Assembly: GCA_001953115.1 (NCBI GenBank)
Contig: LSSL01000557.1
Coordinates: 8,812 to 36,003, forward strand
DNA length: 27,192 nucleotides
Direction of reading: 5' to 3'
From: Smittium mucronatum
Taxonomy: Eukaryota; Kickxellomycota; Harpellomycetes; Harpellales; Legeriomycetaceae
Notes under the pieces: generated by a model
Database searches by the model: none
Told to the model about the DNA's origin: nothing
What the model saw: the letters and a program-made list of their open reading frames with translations, nothing else
Program-made: the position numbers and the translations under genes
Shown: one piece after another, positions 1-11,573 of the stretch
Layout of the letters: each line of letters opens with the position of its first letter
How positions within the stretch are numbered: position 1 is the stretch's first letter

Positions 1-130
1 CCCCCCTGGCATTGCTTCAAGTAGGCTGGATGACTGAGGTTACGTGCAGTCAAGAATTAAGCTCTCTTTCAATGAACAATAGTTCATTGAAGCTACTTAG
101 CTCCTAGTCAGTGCTTCTAACAGGATTAAA
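1..130. repeat. Left arm of inverted repeat flanking the fimbrin block
   Basis: The first 43 bases, starting with a C6 run, are the exact reverse complement of about 4246-4288. Similarity continues at roughly 80% by eye to about position 130 and then fades. The arm includes a hairpin at 69-90, with a 9-bp stem TCAATGAAC/GTTCATTGA and a 4-base loop, which is partly preserved in the right arm. The window opens inside the homopolymer run, so the repeat may extend further left. It could be the terminal repeat of an element or one of two independent copies of a dispersed repeat. No coding sequence is seen in it. Confidence 0.85.
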
Positions 131-927
131 AAAATAATTCAGTAAAATTTATTTTTGCATATCAGACAAAATCACTTTACAGAGATTTGTTGAAACGGTA
201 TAGATTTGGCATATATAATTTGGTCTGGGTTTCGATATAACCCCCCAAATAAAATGTTTCCAAGGAGCCGATAAGCCAATAAACATGTTATTATAGTCCA
301 CGGCGATTTTTTATCCCCTGTTAAGCAGACCCTGATAAATCATTTGCCGCATTAATTTGAAGCATTTATAAAATTACTGTTATTTGTCGTTTACGTATTA
401 ATAGTGTCCTGACGAATGATAATAATAGGTTAACACTATCTTACTAATCGGATAAAATTGATTCGCCATAAGATTTAGAACTAAACTTATCAAATAATGA
501 TTTGCCATTTTCATAACCCGTAATGCTATTCGCTTGAAACAATAAGCACAAGCTTTACTAACCCGATCTGTACCTTTTAGGTTGGTTTATTCGCTAAACT
601 TTATTTACCTTGGCTGGTTTATAACACAAATAGGCTATTTCTTGTACTTGTCAAATATAGCCTAGAAAACAAAAAGCCCCCCTATCCACCAAACATCCAC
701 CCAACACACCTGGTTTCGCAAATACTAGATATTTATAGTCCTAGTTCCCAGCTAGAGTAAAACACAACTACATTATTCTTGGCTTTATTTAAAAGTCTTC
801 TATTAAATTTTTTGTTTTCATATATGTACTTTTGAACACATATTATCTATATAATATCTAAATATCTAAAAAAACTTCTTTTATTATAAAAAAATTAGAT
901 ATCTCTTTTCTAAGTAAAGTAGGAAAA
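131..927. other. Upstream region of fimbrin
   Basis: No gene is supported in this stretch. It has visibly more G+C than the DNA beyond 4380. A C-rich, G-poor tract at about 676-711, some 220-250 bases before the fimbrin ATG, could be a promoter element. The last 140 bases are A+T-rich with pyrimidine/purine tracts, as expected of a 5' untranslated region. No TATA box can be singled out against this base composition. Confidence 0.4.
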
Positions 928-2980
928 ATGTCTAATCTCGATGTACAAAGACTTGCAAAGAATAACCCAAACTTAAAGCCTTGGGATATTGAAGCTATCA
1001 TTCAGAAGTTTAACGCTCTTGATCTTGATTCCAATGGTGGTCTAGACCAGCGGTTTCTATCTAAAGCTGTTGATTCTGTTGAGCCTGGACATTCATACGA
1101 TCAAGTCCGTGAGGCCCTTAAAGGTATAGAAGTCAGTCGTCCTGGGATCGTTGAACTTGATGAATTTGTTGAACTCATCTCTTCAATGAAGAGTGGTCCT
1201 ACCTCCGCCCCTGCCAAACCTGGCGCAGGCTTTGAAGGCATTCCCAATGCAAAAGCTCTAAATAGAAGGACCATCATAACTTCAAAGCAAAATGAAAGCT
1301 CTGCTCATACAATTAATCAAGATGAAAAGGAAGAATTTACTAATCACATCAACTTAACTCTTGATGGTGATCCTAATATCGGCTACCGTCTGCCCATCGA
1401 TCCAACCACCATGCAAATATTTGATGAATGTAGAGGCAAGTTTCTATTTATCCTATAAAAACATTTATTCAACACACTTTTCAAATATTATTACTAGCCA
1501 GAAATTCTCTACTCATATACATTTTTTTAAAAGTCCCTTTTTTTAATTTTACCTTCTTCATTCTCTTTCAAATTAATATTTAGATGGTTTGATCTTATCG
1601 AAACTCATTAATCATTCTGCTCCTGACACTATTGATGAAAGAGTGCTTAATAAGGGTAAAAAGCTTTCTCCTTTCCAAATAACCGAAAACAATAACGTTG
1701 TAGTGAACTCCGCCAAAGCTATTGGCTGCAGTGTTGTAAATATTGGTTCTCAGGATTTGGCTCAGGGAAGAGAACATCTCATTCTCGGTCTCATATGGCA
1801 AATCATAAAAATTGGTCTCTTTGCCAATATTGATATTAAACTACACCCCGAACTGTACCGCTTGCTCGAAGAGGATGAGACTCTTGATGATTTCCTTAAA
1901 CTTCCTGCAGAAGCCATTTTGTTACGTTGGTTTAATTACCATTTGAAAGCTGCCGGATGGCACCGCAGAGTGTCCAATTTTAGCTCCGACATTAAAGACA
2001 GTGAAAACTACATTGTTTTATTATCTCAAATCGCCCCCGAATTCTGCGACCGTCAGGCTTTAAATATTTCTGATCTTTCTGAACGTGCTGAATCAATGCT
2101 CCAAAATGCAGATAGAATCGAATGTAGACGTTATGTGTCGCCTAAAACAGTAGTTAATGGTAATCCAAAGCTTAATTTGGCTTTTGTTGCCCTCTTGTTC
2201 AACACCCATCCCTGTCTTCAAGCTCTCGAAGAAACTGCTGAGCATGCTGAACTCGACGATTATTTGTTCAGAGATCAGTATGATCGTGAATCTCGAGCTT
2301 TCAGTTTATGGCTTAACAGCTTGAATGTTAACCCCTTCGTTAATTACTTGTTTGAAGACATTAAGGATGGTCGCATACTCCTTCAAGCTTTCAATAAGAT
2401 ATTCCCTAATTCAGTTATCCAAAGACGTGCCAATATGCAAGATAATCTCTCCCGTTTTAAACAGATCGAAAACACCAACTATGCCGTCGAGTTAGGTAAA
2501 CAACACAACTTCTCCCTTGTTGGAATCCAAGGCGCTGATATCACCGATGGAACCCCTCTCCTCGTTCTGGCTATTACCTGGCAACTTATGCGTGCTAACA
2601 TCATCCAAACATTGCAATCTCTATCAACTCATGGTAAAGAAATCACTGATCTTGATATGGTTAAATGGGCAAATGATACTGCCGCAAGTCACTCCCCTCG
2701 TTTTTCAGATTTCTCTATTAGAACCTTTAATGACTCAAAGCTCAAATCTGGTACCTACTTACTTGATGTTTTGGATGGTGTCAAAAACGGAATCGTTGAC
2801 CCTAGCCTTGTGACTAAAGGAATATCTGAAGACGATGCTAAGATGAACGCCAAATATGCCATATCCATTGCTAGAAAGCTGGGCGCCACTATCTTTTTGC
2901 TTCCTGAAGATATTGTTGAAGTCAAACCTAAAATGATCCTCACATTCATTGGTTCTTTAATGGCTCTCCAAAATCTCTGA
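928..2980 (+). CDS. Fimbrin/plastin (Sac6-like actin-bundling protein), two exons
   Basis: The product is an actin-filament cross-linker; in fungi, fimbrin acts at cortical actin patches and in endocytosis. Joining 928-1435 to 1584-2980 gives 634 aa, close to yeast Sac6 (642 aa). The N-terminus has two EF-hand-like loops. Loop 32-43 keeps D, D, N and G at positions 1, 3, 5 and 6 but has Phe at position 12. Loop 68-79 lacks acidic residues at positions 3 and 5 but keeps a Glu at position 12. Calcium binding is therefore doubtful. Four calponin-homology domains follow, at about 128-247, 277-379, 404-509 and 525-631, forming two actin-binding modules. Recognisable family stretches are HLILGLIWQI, KLHPELYRLLE, GNPKLNLAFV, ENTNYAV and ARKLGATIFLLPEDI. 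The start is the first ATG, and the N-terminal length fits fungal homologues. The reading frame is intact, so the gene is probably functional. The symbol is left empty because organism-specific naming is unknown. Confidence 0.96.
1436..1583 (+). other. GC-AG intron of the fimbrin gene (148 nt)
   Basis: Exon 1 reads ...DECR plus one base G. Exon 2 resumes with AT GGT TTG, giving DECR-D-GLILSKLIN, which restores the conserved first calponin-homology motif. This fixes the donor as G|GCAAGT, a GC donor with an otherwise good consensus, and the acceptor as TTTAG|AT. The intron is phase 1. Reading through it meets a stop at 1456-1458. The 3' half is pyrimidine-rich (about 1532-1569). No strong branch point stands out; TTAAT at 1573-1577 is a candidate. 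Confidence 0.88.
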
Positions 2981-4154
2981 ATTCTCTTCTTTTTTATTTT
3001 TTTGAATGAATATCAATCCATAATATGTTACACTTTATATTTTTTAAAAAACAAATACAAAGAATTATTTTTCTTGTGAATTATGAATAGTATTTTGATT
3101 TCTCCTCTTATTATAATGTTTAGTTACATTCATCTTTTTTCCAAAAAAAAAAACAGATTAATTATCATCCTTATCTGTGCTTCCTGCATTTTTATCAAAA
3201 GTTTATAGTTCCATATTTTTTATATGATTTATTTTCCGATAATTTTCTACGATAATAAAAAACTATCTGATTAGAAATCTTATTCAATATGGTATTGTAC
3301 ATGGACGATTCCAAACTCTAATATGCCCAGAAACAAAAATCACAAAAGCACCATAATGTGCCAAAATGACTCAATCCAAATTAAAAGACCAATTTTATTT
3401 TTTTTGTCTTATAGCTTGTCTGAAAAATGACATCATTATCAATAAGCAAATAATGTTTCCTGGAATCAAACAAGGAAATTAATAGATTTATAAATCAAGA
3501 AAATCTATTAAAATAATAATTATGTGTATTAAAATAAATTATAGTGGCAAAATAAGAATCAAAATTAAGCAACTCTAAGCGTTTTGAATTTCAGGTCAGA
3601 TAATTATTTTTTAAAGTAAACCTTTTTCTTAATTATTTTTAGTAGTAGCTAAGAGTCTTTAGAGAAAAATCGACTTAACAGGTGGAAATTCTTTGCACAC
3701 CTTCTATTTAATGATCATAGCTTGATTTTAATTTAGTAATGGTGGCTTCAAAGTTTTTATTGGGTTTTGTGATGCCAAATGGTTTTCAGAAAAACTTTTA
3801 TTTAGTTTTCTATTTATTTTCCGAATTTTCATAGACAAATACCCCCTAAGAGTGAAATACCTGCCGCGTTTTAGGGGCTTAATAGTGTACTTTTCGAAGT
3901 TCAAAAAACTACAATTTCACACAGCGTTGTACTATTATTGCTTGGGAGTAGTGGAGACGGTGCATAGCGATTCAGAGGACAGCGATTAAAGAGAAGGACC
4001 ATCTAAAAACAGGAGGAACCGATTGTTTAGTACAGCTAAGACATAGTCTAGAGTAAAATTCCAGCGTTCGACATTCAGACGGATCTAAGCGTCTAACAGG
4101 TATTTGTAGGAAAGACATGTCTATCAAACCCACGTTTGGGTAATAGCCTAATTT
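2981..4154. other. Downstream region of fimbrin, no gene
   Basis: No open frame of note is present. The first kilobase is A+T-rich, as expected of a 3' untranslated region and terminator; no clear AATAAA follows the stop closely. From about 3840 to 4154 the G+C rises, with a short near-palindrome of CCCCCTAAG and AGGGGCTTA around 3841-3880. I do not recognise this part, and it may belong to the same repeat as the right arm. Confidence 0.35.
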
Positions 4155-4288
4155 TATTAATCCTCTTAGAAGTAGGATCTGATTAGGAACTCAGTAGTTT
4201 CAATGAACTATTTTTCATTAAAAAGAGCCTAATTCGTGACTGCTAGTAACCTCAGTCATCCAGCCTACTTGAAGCAATGCCAGGGGGG
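4155..4288. repeat. Right arm of inverted repeat flanking the fimbrin block
   Basis: This is the reverse complement of 1-~130. The outermost 43 bases are identical and the inner part is diverged by substitutions and small indels. The arm ends in a G7 run at 4283-4289. A further G+C-richer tail (4290-~4345, beginning AGGGGGTC) follows before the sequence turns very A+T-rich, so the true repeat unit may extend beyond the part matched at the left end of the window. Confidence 0.85.
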
Positions 4289-4379
4289 GAGGGGGTCTTT
4301 CGGTTGGTAGATTGCACCCTTTTCCCGTAGGTTCGCAGCCGGTAGTCTAACATAGGAGCTTATTGTAGTTAGAATAATA

Positions 4380-7300
4380 GTCTTTTCTATTCGTTTTTTT
4401 CTTTTTTTCATATCTTTTATAAGATTTTAATGATGCTATCTTACAATAAAATTCCATGATACAAAAAAAAAAAAAAAGTCGGATTTATATACCTTTTTAA
4501 AAGAAAATTTCTAAAAATATTTACGATTAGAATTTTTGTAATGGTTTAAAAACTTTTTATTAATTATTTTTGTAAAAAAAAATGAAAATTCTTTAGAGGA
4601 AAAAATTAAAATACACACTTTTATACATTTTTTTTACATATTTTAAACGAAATGAGAAATAAAATTTCAAGATATTCTAATTCATTATCAAAAAAAAAAA
4701 AAGAATTTGTTCAAAAAAATCAGCAAATATACTTCCTTGCATATTATAAATTATAATCAATAAATAGAAAAAATTATTTTCTATCTTTTATTGATTTACA
4801 TAATTATTAATCACGTTTTTGGCTTATAAATGCTGATTTGAAGTTATATTATAATTTTGTATCTGATTAAACAATTTTGAATTTCGAAAAAATATATTGT
4901 AGATATAAATCGCACAACCATTCATTTAGTAAATATATTTGTTTTTTTTTTTATTTAGAAATTTTCCACCTACATTTAGTAAAGTTCAAACACTAAGTAG
5001 TACTTGAGATGTAGATAAAAAAATGTGTATTTTGCGCTTCTAAATGAAAATATTTTATAAAATAATATCATTAAATTTTTTTAAAAATTAGAATTTTTTT
5101 TAGGAATAAAACCCTGGTATCTAAATTTGGAATTTTCGCATAAATCTTACCAAATAATTAATTTGAAAATTTACAAATATTGTAACGTCTTTTTAAATAC
5201 TATAAATAAGTCATAATTGGTATACAAATTATTCGAATAAGATTATTTTAGAACTAAGATAATAATTGAAGAAAATTCAGTTTAAATATGTTTATGTAAT
5301 AAAACACCAATCCGGGAAATAAAAACTAATGAGAAGAGGATAATGCTTAAAATAAATTTAAATTCCAAATTTTGGCTAATTTCGCTCAATAGATTCTTTT
5401 TAATCTACACTTTTTTTTCTATCGAGAAAAATATAAATTAATTATAATATTTCTAATATCCTAATTTAAAGTAAGAAATCCTTTTGTTTCTTTTTTTTGC
5501 GATTAGTCTATCTTTTTAAAGAAAAAAAAACTATAGATATAGAACTTTTATATTTATCCGTAAGTTAATTAAGTCGTATTCATTACTCATTGTTTTCGGA
5601 AAGTTTATTTTATAAAAATATGTTTTCAATTTCCAAGATTATGAATAGTACAAATTTAATGCTAAAAAAATTAAACCTAGAATTTCTTGTAATTTTTGAT
5701 ATGAAAATTATATTATCTTTTACCATGTATACTAAATAAAAGACAAAAAATAAAAAATGTTTTAGAGATATCTAAGGAGTCAATCAAAAGAAATTTGTTG
5801 CGATTAGAAAGATTAAATATATTGATTTTTTTTCTTTTTGATCAAAGAAAATACAAGATTTTCAAATTAAAAAGAGTTTTTTTTCAACATCAATATTATA
5901 ACTTTATATAACTATTACCAAGTGAAAATCGAAATTTCCTATTCCATTTTTTTAAAAAGTATAATTTATTTTCTCAATGATACACGTAATTTGTTATGAA
6001 AAAGTCCAAATGAGTATTTAGAAATTAAAAAAGGTATAAAAACCCTTTGGGAAGCAAATATTTTAAAAAACATGAAAATTTTCGGAATAAATTATGAAAC
6101 ATACTAAATAAAAACCTTTAGAAGCTATTATACAAATATTCTACTTTATTGAAAATTAAACATACCTCATTGTGCTGTGTAAGATGTAAAGCAACCACAA
6201 AAATAAGATATATTTAAAAGTGTATTTGGTTTAAAAAATAATAATAATTAAATTTGCCAATATAATAATCAAGTTAAGATTTAAAGTTTTTAAATGTAAG
6301 ATTTACGGAAATAAATTAAGAATCAACTTTTTGAAATATTAAGGTCTGAAAAATGACACTAAAAAATATGATTGCAAAAATTGTAATATAATTAATAAAA
6401 AATATCAATAGAAAATTATTAAATTATTGGTTTATGAAACATCATGTATGTAAAATTCGTAAAAAAAATTAATCACAATTTTGTTTAATAGATTTAAAGA
6501 ACTTAATAAATATTTATTTGTGCAATTATCGCTATTTGAGAGATATTGAATTGATTTTAAGTCACATTTCTAATAAATTGAACATCAAATCAAGCAACTA
6601 AACCAAAAATTACCTCATGTTAAATTTATTAAAATAATGAATATTGTTGGAAATGAACCTCAATTCATTATTAAAGAAAATCAGTTATGTTTATTGAGCA
6701 ATTATGTAATACAATATTAACAAAATTTTAATAAAATTCCAATTCAAACATCATATTTGATATTTCTTGGAGAAGTGAAAATAAATATGATATTTATCTC
6801 TATAAAATTTAAAATTTAAAAATACCCATTATCATATCATTTTTTTACAAAATAGTTTAAATGTCAAACCATCGAAAAAAAGTTGGGCTAAAAAAGCCCT
6901 AAATATTCGCATCAATCATTAATTTGATGCATATTAATATCTTCTGGATAAATAATGATCAAATAATAATTAACTCTTTCAATTTCAGCTGTGTATAGCT
7001 TTTTTAGATATTAAGATCAACTGGCTTAGGTATTAAAAATCCCAATAAATATTAAATATTTCCATAGCGAAAACTAATTTTACAATCTTTCTAAAATATC
7101 ACTAAAATCATTGTCAGAAAATCTTTCCATAGTTATAAAAATAAAAATTAAAAAAATTCTAACCTAAGAATTTATCCTTGAGTTATTAATATCAATCAAT
7201 TCATTAACCATTTCTAAAATGAAATCTGAATCACCTCAAAACAATAAATATCTATAATAAAATACAAATTTTTTTAGTTTTATTTTTTAAATACTAGAAA

Positions 7301-9484
7301 TATTTTAAAATTTTTTAGTGAGATCCTCTCTAAAAAAAATTGCTATATCACCTATTATGTGTCTATCCAACTTAAATATTGTGTAAATATTAAGATTTAA
7401 GCCTGAATAAAATTCTATTATAAATCGATGGGCTCAACCGTCACTCTAGATTATTTAGTATTTTGCTAAATCAAAAAATTAGTAAGCAAGATTCGATACA
7501 TAGATTGAATTTCAGGCTTATAAAATGTGTTTTCTGTAGCTAAAAAGAATATTCTGAACCAATCAATCTTGTCATATGTTTTTTATATCTTTTTATGAAA
7601 AAAGAACCAAAATTATGATGGAAAAGTGCTTCGCTATATTATTTCGCAATTTTCTCTAAAATATATAACCTATATCCGTCATCATTTCTAGTAAATTATA
7701 TAAAAATTTTAAGAGTATCTAGAAAAAAATGTAAAATCCTGATTTTATTTCTTTATTCTCTCTCAAAGTCAGATATTATATAAAACTACTTTTACTTGAA
7801 AAAATTATATCCAGAGCTCCAAAAAATCTTTTTTGAATTGGAATTAATACTAATAAATTAAAAAATCTGGATAGATACACTTTAATATATCCTTAAAAAA
7901 TTTAACTTTTTTTTGAACAATAGACAATATTTATTGAGATAATTCTCTGAATAACCTTTCAAAATGAACTAACAGTTATTAGAATTCTGTTTTTTATTAT
8001 TTATGTGAGTTTTAAAAAACTCATTCCATGGTATACATGTTGAATAATTGAGCATATTGGAGCTAGTAGAAGTATAAATCCAGGGTTTTTGTATTTAAAA
8101 TTGGGCTTAAAAAATACGTCTTACTAATTTTTTATATCATTTTTTTAGAATAACATTATGAACATAAATAATGAAAATAATAAAATTTCTTTATAATTTA
8201 TATTCGAATATAATGTGCTTAGGACAGAACTATGTGAGATAATTTTGGGGGGTTTTTTGTATCAATTGAAAATTCTTTCATAATCTACTTTTTTAATCTC
8301 CATCTAATCTAAAAAAGATGGAATAGGAATTAACCTTTAAGAATTCTAGTATTTATTCATCAATTTATCGAAAAAATCTATTATTATTTGAAAATATTAA
8401 AATAAAAAAATAAATATTTAAATTGATTATAGCGATAAAAAATAGTTTAATTTTTAGCTTTTAAAATTTTCTCTAGGTTTTTCTCTGTTTTTCACCTATT
8501 TCGCCTTTTTTTTATTTACTTTTGGAGTGTTAATTTAAACAATATAATAATTCAATTACCTTTCAAAAAAGTTTTTTTCAACTTAATTATATTATATCAA
8601 ATAGATTATTCGATAAAATGCGTCAATTGATGGAATATATGTTTAGTTATATATCTTCTTTAGTGATAATAACTATTGTTTAATTTTTAATAAAATAAAG
8701 TATAGTTCATTAGATTTAATATTTTTAAACTAAAACAAATTCTAAACTAATAAATTTTTGGCGTTCACAGAAAAAAATCCGGAATAAAATGAAATGAAAA
8801 TTCACAATGAAAACCTCCACCAAATTACCTTAAATGGTTTATTTTTTCTAGAAATTAATTACAAATTATATTAATTTTCTCATGAATACCCAAATCATTC
8901 ATATTGTTTTTATTCTAGATAAATTTTTTATTTATAAGCATTTAAAATTATATTAAGTTTATCAAAATTAATATTTAAAGCTTTTTAGTAGTAATACAGT
9001 TTTAAGTATTCATAAGATTGCTATTTTTATAAGTAAAACAATTTTTACTCACTTTTCGGTAGAATATTAAAATACAAATCATTCTGCATTAATTCTATAT
9101 TTTTCCAAGAAAAAAAATCTATTTTTTTGATTTTTTCCTCATTTTGACGGTCATCACTGTAAATTTTTTGATAATTTGTTATCTTTTTAAAGAATTTTGT
9201 TAAAATAAAAATATTTTACCTTCAGAAGGATAATTCCCAAATATTTGGAAAAAGCCAAAATGTCACTATCATTCTCAAAAATTATACTATTATAATGTCA
9301 AAATTATAATTTTTTTCTATTATAATTTTTTTCACATTTTATATTGCATGTATATTTTTCATTTAAAGGTAAATAAAAAAAACCTCATTACTTCGATATT
9401 TTAAAATAAAAATTTTCAATAAAATCACGTATTTTTTTGAGCTTTATATAATCATTTAGGTTGAAAGTATTTCTAAACAAAAAT
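4380..9484. other. Very A+T-rich desert, no supported genes
   Basis: Long A and T runs and frequent stops occur in all frames, and no protein family is recognisable. A G6T6 tract at 8247-8258 is the only conspicuous G-rich spot; a similar tract occurs at 16851-16864. I see no RNA gene here. The region is most simply read as decayed repeat DNA or gene-poor intergenic DNA. Confidence 0.5.
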
Positions 9485-10040
9485 AAGTGTTTTTACAAAA
9501 AATATGCGGTTATACACACAATTTATTTTTTGGTCAATAGAGCCCCTAAAATATTCTGCACTATACACAAAATATAAGAAATCTATCTATTTGAAAGTTT
9601 TTTTAATTGTATTATATGACTGATTCTTTTTGAACCAGATTACTTGTTCTATAAAAGTAATATACCGACTCGACAATAAATACTGTTTTTGGTGATATAA
9701 GCTTTGTTCAATGGATTACATAATTTTTTATCACACTCACATTACCAACTATAACCACCTTATATGTTTATGGAATTAGTATTTAGCTCCATTCGGTTCA
9801 ATTAACCATTTAAAGTTTCTTAATTAATAAAGCAGTGAAAATTTATAGCAAATTTTTCGCATTCAGAGAAACTCCATTTTAGTAACGTTGGAATAATTTT
9901 TACTATAGAAATTATTCCATTAAATTTAAATGACAAATAAAAAGAGATCTTATGATTTGTGTATAAATACAGAGTATTTAAGGGGCTCTATTGGCGAAAA
10001 AATAAAAATTTGTGTATAATCGCCTAATTTTATGTAAAAA
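9485..10040. mobile_element. Older MITE-like inverted-repeat element (~0.55 kb)
   Basis: Bases 9485-9593 match the reverse complement of about 9935-10040 with scattered substitutions and indels. The best block surrounds AATAGAGCCCCT (left copy 9536-9547; right copy read in reverse at 9981-9992). The spacer of about 340 bases is non-coding. Size, terminal inverted repeats and lack of a gene fit a non-autonomous DNA transposon. I could not define a target-site duplication. Its right end directly abuts the next inverted-repeat element. Confidence 0.75.
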
Positions 10041-11573
10041 AGGTATCGTGACTATTGACCTATTAAGATTTGACTTACTGAAAATTTGACCTACTATTTT
10101 CGCCACCTTAAAATTTTACCTACTGCACAATTGATCTACTTTATACTTTGAAAATCACCCAATTAACCTTCCTACAATTTTTCAAACCGCTAAATTGACC
10201 TATTCTTATATACACCTAAAGCGAAATTTTCTTTCTATTTTATCTTATATTTAATTTAACCTAATAATATAATTGCTTCCAATAATAGCTCATAAAGCGA
10301 ATTGATCATCAAAAATCAAAATTTTAGCAAAAGGTAATAAATTTTGACGGTTTTAGTCACTAATCAATATATATTAAATGCTACCCATGTACTTGAATCG
10401 GCATAACTAAATTTATTTAAGTATAAAAATATAATATTTATAAATGTTTTAGTTATTACTTTAAAATCATTTTATCATCTACCCTTATTTATATAAAGAC
10501 TATGGCTAAGTTAAAGTGATGTTTTAAAAACACTGTATGGTTAAATATATCATGGGAATAAAAGATAAAGATATTTCTGTATAGCTTTATAATATTTAAG
10601 GTATATCATCTTCCTCCCAAATAATTGAGCAGGTGCTAAATATACTAATTATATAAGCTCAAGTAATCAGAAAAAGTATTTAATACCCAATATTGTACCC
10701 TAAATTTCAATATTTTATGAAGTTAATACCTCTTAATAATAGATTTTTTGGATTTTTAGTAACTTTAATATATACCGCTATTATCTTAAATAGAATTGAA
10801 ATGTTACTGTAAATTTCTGGCAGTATTTTATTTTATTTTCTTTATAATTTTATATAATATTAATCTTTTAATATTTTTCTTTTTTTGAAGGTTGTATTTT
10901 CAAATAAGACTAAGATCATTTTTAGTCACTTTAATTAGAATTGAAATCGATTTCAAAGCTATTCCTCAATGCAAAACAAATTAATAAGTCGAAATTTGCA
11001 CCCAAAAAAATAAAATTGAATCAATAGAGAATTTGAAGATCATGGTAATCTGGGGTCTAATCGTTTGAATAAGCTCCATAAAATTTGCTGGTGTTGTCTA
11101 ATATTTAATATAGTACTGTATCATCATTTTTTGGTAAAAAAAAATATCACAATTCATATATCTGTAGCTTGTTAACATATTATCATTATATATTTGAGGA
11201 CTTATTATAATTGCAATTCATATACACTGGTAGCATTTAATATATATTGATTAGTGACTAAAACCGTCAAAATTTATTACCTTTTGCTAAAATTTTGATT
11301 TTTGATGATCAATTCGCTTTATGAGCTATTATTGGAAGCAATTATATTATTAGGTTAAATTAAATATAAGATAAAATAGAAAGAAAATTTCGCTTTAGGT
11401 GTATATAAGAATAGGTCAATTTAGCGGTTTGAAAAATTGTAGGAAGGTTAATTGGGTGATTTTCAAAGTATAAAGTAGATCAATTGTGCAGTAGGTAAAA
11501 TTTTAAGGTGGTGAAAATAGTGGGTCTAATAGTCAGTAGGCCAAATTTTAAAATCCAATAATCTTGAAACCTT
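10041..11573. mobile_element. Long-TIR foldback/MITE-like element with 283-bp perfect arms
   Basis: Bases 10103-10385 and 11229-11511 are, by my base-by-base reading, perfect reverse complements (283 bp). The inverted similarity continues outward, more diverged, to about 10041 and 11573. The 843-base spacer (10386-11228) is A+T-rich, has no usable open frame, and contains an internal diverged direct repeat around TTTAGTaACTTTAAT (about 10757) and TTTAGTcACTTTAATTAGAA (about 10919). Terminal repeats of this length are typical of Mutator-like or foldback elements; the family assignment is inference. Target-site duplications are not evident. Confidence 0.88.
10055..10204 (+). repeat. Phased TTGACCTACT-like subrepeats in the left TIR
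   Basis: Variants of TTGACCTACT start at 10055 (TTGACCTATT), 10070 (TTGACTTACT), 10086 (TTGACCTACT), 10115 (TTTACCTACT), 10131 (TTGATCTACT), 10163 (TTAACCTTCC) and 10195 (TTGACCTATT). Spacings are 15, 16, 29, 16, 32 and 32 bases, that is, multiples of about 16 with weaker copies in the gaps (for example 10102). The mirrored series lies in the right arm. Reiterated subterminal motifs often bind the transposase in DNA transposons; that role is inferred here. Confidence 0.65.

Noticed and set aside
1361..1546. Open frames overlapping fimbrin (also 1595-1801 minus, 2517-2813 plus, 2755-2949 minus)
   Set aside because: They lie in other frames of the well-supported fimbrin exons, or run into the intron.
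1440..1583. Alternative GT donor at 1440-1441 for the fimbrin intron
   Set aside because: Joining there to the acceptor at 1583 breaks the frame and loses the conserved DGLILSKLIN junction.
4310..4360. GGTTCGCAGCC-like string, possible tRNA B box or tRNA-derived SINE
   Set aside because: Flanking bases do not form a T stem, and no matching A box or cloverleaf arms are seen.
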